Assembly: GCF_016865235.1 (NCBI RefSeq)
Contig: NZ_CP064030.1
Span: 4,216,001 to 4,280,000 of the forward strand
Direction of reading: 5' to 3'
DNA length: 64,000 nt
Source: Dyella caseinilytica
GTDB lineage: Bacteria > Pseudomonadota > Gammaproteobacteria > Xanthomonadales > Rhodanobacteraceae
The notes below the pieces were generated by a model. That model was not told where the DNA came from. It saw only the letters and a program-made list of their open reading frames with translations, and searched no databases. Shown here in pieces: positions 48,884 to 55,759 of this stretch; position 1 is the first letter of the stretch, and the number at the start of each line of letters is the position of its first letter. The position numbers and the translations under genes were made by a program.

Positions 48884-49039
48884 CTCCCTCTCCCCTCGGG
48901 GGAGAGGGTTGGGGTGAGGGGCCGGGCTTGCCGTGCACTTCACACCTACATCAAATGTGCTTTTCAATCATTCACGCAGCACAGAAACATCATGCGAGAT
49001 TGCCCTCACCCCAGCCCTCTCCCCGGAGGGGAGAGGGAG
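48884..49039. repeat. 156-bp composite palindromic element (copy 2) between flgB and cheV
   Basis: Terminal inverted repeats CTCCCTCTCCCC / GGGGAGAGGGAG (12 bp, perfect) enclose inner GGGGTGAGGG-type hairpins and a core that shares blocks with the fliG-fliH copy at 12916-13077. It lies just downstream of the cheV stop. Confidence 0.85.
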
Positions 49040-49050
49040 CAGAATCAGGC

Positions 49051-49968
49051 TCAATCGGCCATCAACTCCAGCACCGTCTTCGCCAGTAAATCCGGCTGAA
49101 ACTTCGCAATAAAACGATCCGCGCCCACATCACGCACCAGCGCCTCATTGAATACGCCGCTCAGCGAGCTGTGCAGCACCACCTTCAGCGAACGCAACGC
49201 GGGCGTGTCGCGAATGGCGCGGGTCAGGGCGTAACCGTCCAGCCGTGGCATCTCGATATCCGACAGCACCACGGTAATCATTTCATCCTTGCCCGCGGCC
49301 ATGCTGTTCAATTGCTCCAGCGCTTCCTGGCCGTCTTGCGCCACCAGGCATTCGATGTCCATCTGCTTGAACAGATTGATGATACGCACGCGTGCCACGG
49401 TGGAATCGTCGACCACCAGAATGCGGCGCGGCGAAAGTTGTTGCTGCTCCGCCTGCTGCTGGATGCGATGGGAAACTTCCGCCGCCGCACCATCGATGCT
49501 GGCCAGCACGTGCTCCACATCCACCACCGCCATCAGCTGACCGTCGATGCGCGTGACGGCGCTCACCCTTCCGCCGAAGCCCAGGGTGCTGGACGGCGCT
49601 TCGAGCGATTCGCCGGTGCAGTGCACGATGCGCTGAAAGTCCGCGACCAGAAAACCTTGCACGGAACGACTGAATTCCGTGACCACCAGATGCGCCGAAT
49701 CCACCCCGGCCAGTGGCGGGTAACCCAGTGCTACTGCCAGATCGATGACCGGAATCGTCTTGCCGCGGTAGTCGAAACTGCCTGCAAGCAGTTCATGCAT
49801 ACCGGGCAGTTTTTCCAGCGGCGGCTTGCGCAGCACTTCGCGCACCTTGAACACATTGATGCCGAACAGCTGGGCACCGTCCAGGCGGAACAGCAGCATG
49901 GCCACGCGGTTGTGTCCGGCCAGCCGGGTGTGACTCTCCACGCTGTCCAGCAGTGCCGCGCCGCTCAT
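49051..49968 (-). CDS. cheV: Chemotaxis coupling protein CheV
   Basis: 305 residues: an N-terminal CheW-like coupling domain (about 20-165; LFGINVFKVREVLRKPPLEKLP, SFDYRGKTIPVIDLAVALG) and a C-terminal receiver (about 182-303) with acidic pair DD187-188, phospho-acceptor Asp237 in VLSDIEMP, and a Lys near 289. It links receptors to CheA with adaptation through REC phosphorylation. A sigma-28 promoter lies 32 bp upstream, so it belongs to the late class. Confidence 0.96.
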   Translation of the reverse strand: MSGAALLDSVESHTRLAGHNRVAMLLFRLDGAQLFGINVFKVREVLRKPPLEKLPGMHELLAGSFDYRGKTIPVIDLAVALGYPPLAGVDSAHLVVTEFSRSVQGFLVADFQRIVHCTGESLEAPSSTLGFGGRVSAVTRIDGQLMAVVDVEHVLASIDGAAAEVSHRIQQQAEQQQLSPRRILVVDDSTVARVRIINLFKQMDIECLVAQDGQEALEQLNSMAAGKDEMITVVLSDIEMPRLDGYALTRAIRDTPALRSLKVVLHSSLSGVFNEALVRDVGADRFIAKFQPDLLAKTVLELMAD

Positions 49969-49999
49969 GGGAATTCCTGTGCTGCTTGATGTCCCCGGT

Positions 50000-50026
50000 T
50001 TATCGGCTCATGCCCGCGGGACTTGA
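50000..50026 (-). promoter_or_regulatory. Sigma-28 (FliA) promoter of cheV
   Basis: Minus-strand TCAAGTCC, 11 nt, GCCGATAA: a perfect -10 box and a Pseudomonas-like -35 box. It ends 13 bp from the divergent sigma-54 site. Confidence 0.88.
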
Positions 50027-50039
50027 GGAAATTAAGGAA

Positions 50040-50055
50040 TGGCACATCACTTGCT
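50040..50055 (+). promoter_or_regulatory. Sigma-54 promoter of the chemoreceptor-flgA operon
   Basis: TGGCACA, 4 nt, TTGCT with GG-N10-GC spacing. An ORF start at 50039 overlaps it, which helps fix the true start of the next gene at 50117. Confidence 0.88.
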
Positions 50056-50116
50056 TCCTCAACTTTCAGCTTTTCCCGCCGATGTCAGGGAACCCTTGAA
50101 TGGAATTGCTTCGCCT

Positions 50117-51427
50117 ATGAGTCTGATCCGCAGCCAGCATTTGGCCGCCTTGACCCAAGCCGCCCTCGCCGGAAATGAAGCGGAACTGGCGAGGTTGAAG
50201 CGCAAGCATCCGGTGGCAGCCGGGCTGCTCGCGCCGTTGTTCGCGCGGCTGGCTCCGCGTGCGCCCGCCGCGGTCGCCCTGCAATCGCTGGAGCAGCAGA
50301 GTCTGGTGCTGACCCACGCCCAGGCGTTGCATCGCGAGCAATCGGGCCTGGAGCAATCCATTGGCGAGAGCCGCGACAGCGTCGGCCAGTTGACGGAGCA
50401 CAGCGCCGGGATGTCGACGATCCTGCAGCAAGCGCAGGGCGGGATCGGGCAGGCTACCAAGACAGGCGAGCAGAGCACTGCCAGTGTCGCCGAGCTGAAT
50501 GGCCAGCTGCGCTTGCTGCGCAGTGCGCTCTCGGCCATGAACCAGAATCAGAGTCTGCTGACCGAACAGGTCGCGCAGATCCGTTCGCTGACCACCACCG
50601 TGCAGGACATCGCGCACCAGACCAATCTGGTTGCATTGAATGCCGCCATTGAAGCGGCGCGCGCGGGTGATGCAGGTCGCGGCTTTGCCGTGGTGGCCGA
50701 CGAGGTGAAGCAGTTGGCGGAGAAAACCACGCAGGCCACGGCGGAAATCGAAACCGTGACCAGCTCGATCGGTGAATTCTCTTTGCAGATGAATGGCAAT
50801 GTGCAGCTCGGCCTGCAACGGCTGGCGCGTGCGCAAAGCGGCGTGGATGAAACCGAGCGCTCGCTGCAGCAAGGTAACGACGTACTGCAGGAAACCAGCG
50901 GACACCTACGTTCGCTGCGCGAGACCCAGGACGCCACGCAAGTGCGCGCCACCACCATCAAAGCCACCCTGGGCGCCCTGCAACGACGCGCCTATGAAGC
51001 CCGCCGCCACGGCGAAGCGCTCAGCCGCGCCGCAGCGCTGGCTCATCGTCTGTGCTTGAGCTGGCTGGAAGGCGAAAGCGGTAATGACATCGCCAGCCTC
51101 AGCCTCACCGTGCGCGAATCCGTGGTGGGCCTGCGCCAAAGCATGGATCTGGCCTTGCAGGAACCCACCTCGCTGGACCGCCGCTGGTTCGATACCGAGG
51201 TGCTGCAACGCAGCCTTGACCGGCTGACCGCGCGGCACGCCCAGCATCCGTCCAGCGAAACGCTGCGCCAGTCAGCGGCGCGGCTGCAGGAACACGGCAG
51301 CGCATTCCTTGAGTTGCTGATCAACGGACAGTTCGATCAGGCCGCGCAGATGTCCGGCAAACTGGAGAGCGAGCGCGAAGCCATCAACAGCCAGCTAGCA
51401 ACGATGCTTGCCGACGACAACCCATGA
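50117..51427 (+). CDS. Soluble methyl-accepting chemotaxis-type protein
   Basis: 436 residues with no membrane helix or recognisable ligand domain. The MCP signalling hairpin is conserved (DIAHQTNLVALNAAIEAARA, about 179-198, then GRGFAVVADEVKQLAEKT). The N-terminal 80 residues (AALAGNEAELARLKRKHPVA) and C-terminal 130 residues are helical and unassigned. The start at 50117 is chosen because the upstream ATG lies inside a sigma-54 promoter. The stop overlaps flgA by 4 bp (ATGA), so receptor and P-ring chaperone are co-translated. Confidence 0.88.
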   Translation: MSLIRSQHLAALTQAALAGNEAELARLKRKHPVAAGLLAPLFARLAPRAPAAVALQSLEQQSLVLTHAQALHREQSGLEQSIGESRDSVGQLTEHSAGMSTILQQAQGGIGQATKTGEQSTASVAELNGQLRLLRSALSAMNQNQSLLTEQVAQIRSLTTTVQDIAHQTNLVALNAAIEAARAGDAGRGFAVVADEVKQLAEKTTQATAEIETVTSSIGEFSLQMNGNVQLGLQRLARAQSGVDETERSLQQGNDVLQETSGHLRSLRETQDATQVRATTIKATLGALQRRAYEARRHGEALSRAAALAHRLCLSWLEGESGNDIASLSLTVRESVVGLRQSMDLALQEPTSLDRRWFDTEVLQRSLDRLTARHAQHPSSETLRQSAARLQEHGSAFLELLINGQFDQAAQMSGKLESEREAINSQLATMLADDNP

Positions 51428-52116
51428 AACCCCTAGTGATCACGACCCTGCTGCTGATGGCCGCAACCGCCAACGCAGCCATCGCCGACACCACCGCCAG
51501 TCAATTGCGCGCCGCCGCCGAACAGGCAGCACGCGCGCAGTACGGCGGTGCCGGCAACCGGGTGGTGATCATGCCTACGCCGCTTAATCCACGGTTGCAT
51601 CTGGCCGCTTGTCCACATGCTTTGCAGACGCGCCTTCCCAACCTTCAGGGCACACCATCGCGGGTCGCTGTGGCGGTCAGTTGCAGCGGCTCACCCGGCT
51701 GGACCATCCAGGTACCGGTGCAGATGCAGGTATTCCGTCAGGTGCTGGTCACCAGCCACCCGCTGGCCCGCGGCGACATCCCCGGGCCGGCCGACGTGCA
51801 CACCGAGGAGCGCGACGTGACCCGGCTGGGCTACGGCTATATAACAAGCCTCGACGAACTCACCGGCCACTCTCTGGCCAGACCACTGATTGCCGGTGCC
51901 GTGCTGGAACCGGGCGACCTCAATGGGCGCCAGACCGTGCGGGCCGGGGAAGAAGTGGCCTTGATCGCGGATCTGGACGGCATCGAAGTGCGCGCCTCCG
52001 CCATGGCCCTGGACGGCGGCGATACCGGCGCCCACCTGCGGGTCCGCAACGGAAATTCGGGAAAAATCATCGACGGCATCGTTATCGCCGCCGGTCAGGT
52101 ACAGGCATTGCCTTAA
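51424..52116 (+). CDS. flgA: P-ring assembly chaperone FlgA
   Basis: 230-residue periplasmic chaperone for FlgI, with a signal peptide (about 1-21) and a C-terminal SAF domain (about 105-228; SHPLARGDIPGPADV, GAVLEPGDL, VRAGEEVALIA, NGNSGKIIDGIV). The family is often found next to flgM, as here. It is followed by a GC-rich hairpin and the flgM promoter. Confidence 0.95.
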   Translation: MKPLVITTLLLMAATANAAIADTTASQLRAAAEQAARAQYGGAGNRVVIMPTPLNPRLHLAACPHALQTRLPNLQGTPSRVAVAVSCSGSPGWTIQVPVQMQVFRQVLVTSHPLARGDIPGPADVHTEERDVTRLGYGYITSLDELTGHSLARPLIAGAVLEPGDLNGRQTVRAGEEVALIADLDGIEVRASAMALDGGDTGAHLRVRNGNSGKIIDGIVIAAGQVQALP

Positions 52117-52124
52117 GGGGGACG

Positions 52125-52144
52125 GCCGGGGCGCCAACCCCGGC
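52125..52144 (+). terminator. GC-rich hairpin after flgA
   Basis: GCCGGGG and CCCCGGC (7 bp) around a 6-nt loop, 8 bp after the flgA stop. There is no T-tract, so it is a weak terminator or attenuator candidate between flgA and the separate flgM promoter. Confidence 0.45.
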
Positions 52145-52176
52145 TGAACCAGCCATACTCATGCAATCGGCAGGCT

Positions 52177-52203
52177 TAAAGTTTTCCCGGGGGACGCCGA
52201 TAC
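52177..52203 (+). promoter_or_regulatory. Sigma-28 (FliA) promoter of flgM
   Basis: TAAAGTTT, 11 nt, GCCGATAC: a perfect -35 box, 7 of 8 in the -10 box, exact spacing, 39 bp upstream of the flgM ATG. It gives the usual late-class feedback in which FliA drives synthesis of its own antagonist. Confidence 0.9.
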
Positions 52204-52242
52204 CCCTTACAGGGTTCATCGAATAAGAGCATTCCTAGAGCC

Positions 52243-52551
52243 ATGAACACGACCATATCGTCAAACGGATTACCGCAGCTTCCGCTCGCGACCAACAACA
52301 CGGACAGCAGCGCCAGCCAGGCATCGACCAATGCACCGGCCAGCAGCAATGTGTCGCAATCCAGCGACAGCGTGCAGCTGACCGACTCGGCCCGTGCCCT
52401 GCAGCAGGCCAGCAGCACCGACAGCCCGGTGGATAGCGCGCGCGTGGAACAGATCAGGAAATCGCTGGCAGCCGGCACCTACCAGGTGGATCCGAACGCC
52501 ATTGCCGATCGCCTGACTTCGATGGAAAACCAGATCAGCGGCACGAAGTAA
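52243..52551 (+). CDS. flgM: Anti-sigma-28 factor FlgM
   Basis: 102 residues. A Ser/Asn/Ala-rich, disordered N-terminal half is followed by the FliA-binding helices (VEQIRKSLAAGTYQVDPNAIADRL, about 69-92). FlgM holds FliA inactive until it is exported after hook completion. flgN follows by 4 bp. Confidence 0.96.
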   Translation: MNTTISSNGLPQLPLATNNTDSSASQASTNAPASSNVSQSSDSVQLTDSARALQQASSTDSPVDSARVEQIRKSLAAGTYQVDPNAIADRLTSMENQISGTK

Positions 52552-52555
52552 TGGT

Positions 52556-53002
52556 ATGAGCCCGAATCTGCAGGCCGAACTTGGTGCCACGCTGCGCACC
52601 GTCCTGGACGAAATGAGCGCGACCATCGCGCAATTGATCGCCGTCCTGGACGAAGAAAGCGAAGCGCTCACCAGCGCCGATGCCAAAGCGCTCAATCGCT
52701 CGGGCGAGGCCAAGCAGATGCTGATGCGCCGGCTGGAGCAACTGGACGTGGAACGCCTGCATCTGTGCAGCACTTCCGCCGAAGCTGCCAGCCAGGCTGA
52801 GCCGGCCTGGCGCGAGTTACTGAAATCATTGGCGACCTGCCGCGACAAGAACCAGCGCAATGGCGCGCTCGTCGGCCAGCGATTGACGCAAGTGCGACGC
52901 GCTCTTTCCGTTCTTACCGGCACGGATGCACAAGCAGGTACGTACAGCCCCAGCGGCGCCTTCCAAGGCACACACCGTTCCGTACCGCTTGTCCAGGTTT
53001 GA
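52556..53002 (+). CDS. flgN: FlgK/FlgL export chaperone FlgN
   Basis: 148-residue, mostly helical protein (LQAELGATLRTVLDEMSATIAQLIAVLDEESEALTS, positions about 5-40) in the FlgN position, 4 bp after flgM. Later helices (about 60-115) complete the fold. The C-terminal 25 residues look disordered. Confidence 0.92.
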   Translation: MSPNLQAELGATLRTVLDEMSATIAQLIAVLDEESEALTSADAKALNRSGEAKQMLMRRLEQLDVERLHLCSTSAEAASQAEPAWRELLKSLATCRDKNQRNGALVGQRLTQVRRALSVLTGTDAQAGTYSPSGAFQGTHRSVPLVQV

Positions 53003-53078
53003 TGACGTCATCCCCAAGTGAGCCGGGCTCGGAGCCCGCGTCACGGTAGTCGCTTCACCTCCGCCCGGTATCGATATC

Positions 53079-54377
53079 ATGACGACGAGTACAGCTGCAG
53101 CGCCCGCCACCGCCACCGCGACACCAGGCAATGACGTCACCCACTCGTTGAGCGACATGCTGCTGCCGGTCGTGCGCAGCCCGATGCTTGATCTGGAAGA
53201 AGAATTGTTCGCCTACGAACTGGTGTTCTATCGCCAGGGCGCAGGCACCGACGCCGACACCACCCTGCCCGACGGCGTACTCTCCGGCATTACCGATGGT
53301 GCCATCACGCGTTTGGTGCGCGGCAACCGCGCCTTCATGCGCATGCCGCGCTCGCTGCTGCTGGAACAGACCGACGTGCTGGCGCATACACCACGTCTGG
53401 GCCTGATCATCGACCCGTTCCAGGTGCGCGACACCGCCGTCGTACAGCGTTTGCAGCAGCTCGCACTGCGCAATTGCCCCTTGATGCTCGACCTGGGTAG
53501 CCTCGATCCCGCCGCCTGCGAACCGCACGGCCCGCTCGAACCGTTGCTACGTCTTGCACGCTATGTGCGCATTGATGCCAAGGCGCTGGACGACGACACG
53601 CTCGCCAAACGCTGCAAGCAATTATTTGAGCGCGGATTGGGCGTGATTGCCGGCAATGTCGACGATCACCTGACCTATGGCCGCTGCAAAGACCTGCCAT
53701 TCCAGTCGATTCAGGGCCGTTATCTGCTCGTGCCGCAGCAAATCGAAGTGCCGGTGCTGACACCCAACCGCCTGAGCCTGTTGCGCTTGATGAGTGCCTT
53801 GCAGGAGAACAACGCCGGTCCCGTGGAACTGGGTGACATCATCCGCGACGATGCCGTACTCAGTTACAAGCTGCTCGGCTGCGTGAATTCGGCTTATTTC
53901 GCCCTGCCGCGCCAGCTGAAATCAATCCAGCAGGCAGCGATCTTCTTTGGCGTCTCACGCATGCGCAACTGGATCAACACCATGGCGCTGAGCAGCATGG
54001 ACGATCGTCCGCCAGAACTGCTGCGCGCCGCGCTGATCCGCGCGCACATGTGCGAAAAGCTCGCGCACGGCATGTCCACCGAACAACAGGACATGGCCTT
54101 CATGGCCGGCCTGCTCTCCCTGCTCGATACGCTGCTGTGCGCGCCGATGGAATTCGTGCTGAGCCATCTGCCACTGGCGCCGGAGATTCGCGAAGCGCTG
54201 GTGGAAGAACGCGGACCTTTCGCACCTTTGCTTGGCCAGATCTACGCTTGGGAAACCGGTGATCTGCAATCGGCCCAAATACTGCCGCAGAACATCCGCA
54301 AGATGGCGGGTGCGTATTACGCTGCGACGCAATGGGCGGATCAGGTTTATTCGTTTGCGGAGCAGCGGACGCATTAA
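53079..54377 (+). CDS. EAL-like/HDOD signalling protein
   Basis: 432 residues. The N-terminal region (about 25-225) resembles a degenerate EAL fold of the YuxH type (ELFAYELVFYR near 45; no EAL triad or metal-binding residues seen). The C-terminal region (about 235-430) is an HDOD domain (LLRLMSALQENNAGPVELGDIIRDDAVLSYKLLGCVNSAYF, positions about 228-268). It is likely a non-enzymatic signalling scaffold. It lies 76 bp after flgN on the same strand, probably co-transcribed with flgMN. Confidence 0.85.
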   Translation: MTTSTAAAPATATATPGNDVTHSLSDMLLPVVRSPMLDLEEELFAYELVFYRQGAGTDADTTLPDGVLSGITDGAITRLVRGNRAFMRMPRSLLLEQTDVLAHTPRLGLIIDPFQVRDTAVVQRLQQLALRNCPLMLDLGSLDPAACEPHGPLEPLLRLARYVRIDAKALDDDTLAKRCKQLFERGLGVIAGNVDDHLTYGRCKDLPFQSIQGRYLLVPQQIEVPVLTPNRLSLLRLMSALQENNAGPVELGDIIRDDAVLSYKLLGCVNSAYFALPRQLKSIQQAAIFFGVSRMRNWINTMALSSMDDRPPELLRAALIRAHMCEKLAHGMSTEQQDMAFMAGLLSLLDTLLCAPMEFVLSHLPLAPEIREALVEERGPFAPLLGQIYAWETGDLQSAQILPQNIRKMAGAYYAATQWADQVYSFAEQRTH

Positions 54378-54450
54378 GGGTCCTTCCGCTACGCTGCGGC
54401 ATAGGCTGGGTTAGCGCAGTGCGCGCTCGACATGTTTGTGGCCTTCTCAC

Positions 54451-54498
54451 CGTTGTGCATTTCGTAAGGCAATGCCTCAACCTACGAAATACACAACG
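54451..54498. repeat. 15-of-16-bp inverted repeat between two HDOD genes
   Basis: CGTTGTGCATTTCGTA and its near-complement enclose 16 nt, between the convergent EAL/HDOD and HDOD genes. The loop side (CCTCAACCTACG) recalls a GTTGGGTTAGCGC-type dispersed repeat whose trace is also seen at 54410. There is no T-tract. Confidence 0.6.
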
Positions 54499-54525
54499 AC
54501 GCCAAACACGTCAGATCACGCCACA

Positions 54526-55563
54526 TCAACCCACGTAACCTTCATGCTGCCGAAACACCCGCCGCAATTCCTGCTGCGCCCGATCCACCAACACATCCGG
54601 CAACCGATCCGCCCTACTCTGCGCAGGCGGCGTCGCACGATCGATCACATGGTTCTCAGCCAGCATCTGGATCATCGCCAGATGATCCGCCGCCAGTAAC
54701 GCGTTACCCAATTCCGTCACCGGCGCCCGGGATCGCGCTTCCAGCCGCTCGCGCAGTGCTTCAATGACATTCGGCGGCAATTCCCAATGCCTGGCCGCGC
54801 GCAGTGAGAGATGGTTGGCCATACTCACATAGCCCACCAGAAAACTGCGGCTGAACACACCAAGTGTGGGCGGCGCTTCCTGATCGAGTACACGCACCAT
54901 GGCGCCGACACCCGCATTGCAAACCACACCGGCGAGATAGGCTTCAAACGGGTCGCCGTGTCCTTTCGCCAGATACATGCTGGCGTGTGCACAGCGCTCG
55001 GCGTGATCCCACAGACGCTGCCCAGCGGCATGGCCTAGCATGCCGGCGCTGGCGTGCAGGATGGGTTTCATCACGTGCTGGGTCACCATCTGGCGCAAAC
55101 CATCTTGCCCGAGCAGTACCACCGCATGCTGCAGGCTGCTGACCGGCCGGGCGGTGCGGTAATGCGCACTGCGGCTGACCCGCATCACCTCGCCTACCAG
55201 CACCGGATCGCGGCTGATCAGCTTTGCGACCTTGGTGCCATCGGAGCTGTCGCTTTTCAGCAAGCGCAGCAATTGCGGCAACACTTCCGGCAAACGCGGA
55301 AGGCTGCTGATATCAAAGCGATCGCCGCCGCAAAGCTCATCCAGCCGTTTGAGCATCACCTGTTCGGGCGGACGCAAATCGGCCGTGTCGGAACCAGGCA
55401 TGCCGAGCACTAGGCGATAAAACCAGTCCTGCACATCGCCGCTGCTCAGGGCCGCCACCTGATCGTTCTTGGCAGTCTCTTCCGGCCAAGGCAAGACCAC
55501 GCTGAAACGCGGCCGTTCCTTCGGCTCTTCGCGCCCGAACAGTCGCTTCCAGAATTGGCCCAT
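54526..55563 (-). CDS. HDOD-domain protein under sigma-28 control
   Basis: 345 residues. After a basic N-terminus (MGQFWKRLFGREEPKERPR), an HDOD domain spans about 95-300 (LPRLPEVLPQLLRLLKSDSSDGTKVAKLISRDPVLVGEVMRVSRSAHY, positions about 96-143; LWDHAERCAHASMYLA). The true HD metal ligands of phosphodiesterases are not evident, as usual for HDOD. The ATG at 55563 follows GAGAGGGGAT. A sigma-28 promoter about 100 bp upstream places it in the late flagellar class. Confidence 0.85.
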   Translation of the reverse strand: MGQFWKRLFGREEPKERPRFSVVLPWPEETAKNDQVAALSSGDVQDWFYRLVLGMPGSDTADLRPPEQVMLKRLDELCGGDRFDISSLPRLPEVLPQLLRLLKSDSSDGTKVAKLISRDPVLVGEVMRVSRSAHYRTARPVSSLQHAVVLLGQDGLRQMVTQHVMKPILHASAGMLGHAAGQRLWDHAERCAHASMYLAKGHGDPFEAYLAGVVCNAGVGAMVRVLDQEAPPTLGVFSRSFLVGYVSMANHLSLRAARHWELPPNVIEALRERLEARSRAPVTELGNALLAADHLAMIQMLAENHVIDRATPPAQSRADRLPDVLVDRAQQELRRVFRQHEGYVG

Positions 55564-55661
55564 ATCCCCTCTCACCTTACGCCGGCAATGCGGCGATGCG
55601 CACACGGTTTAACCTGCGCTTTGCCGCTGATGCGATTTCTTGCGACGCGCCGTTGGCTTAT

Positions 55662-55688
55662 ATATCGGCAGCTTTAGGCAAGCCTTGA
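55662..55688 (-). promoter_or_regulatory. Sigma-28 (FliA) promoter of the HDOD gene
   Basis: Minus-strand TCAAGGCT, 11 nt, GCCGATAT: the same layout as the cheV promoter, 7 of 8 in the -10 box. It lies about 99 bp upstream of the ATG. Confidence 0.75.
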
Positions 55689-55705
55689 CCTGCCTTGGCG
55701 GCGGA

Positions 55706-55737
55706 GAAAGCAAAACGGCCGCCCCGAGGCGGCCGTT
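55706..55737 (-). terminator. Intrinsic terminator of the M61 peptidase gene
   Basis: AACGGCCGCC and GGCGGCCGTT (10 bp) around CCGA, 22 bp after the peptidase stop. On the minus strand the stem is followed by TTGCTTTC after two more Ts, a plausible U-tract. It shields the HDOD promoter from read-through. Confidence 0.75.
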
Positions 55738-55759
55738 CCGGAGGCGGGTACGGTTCCGG

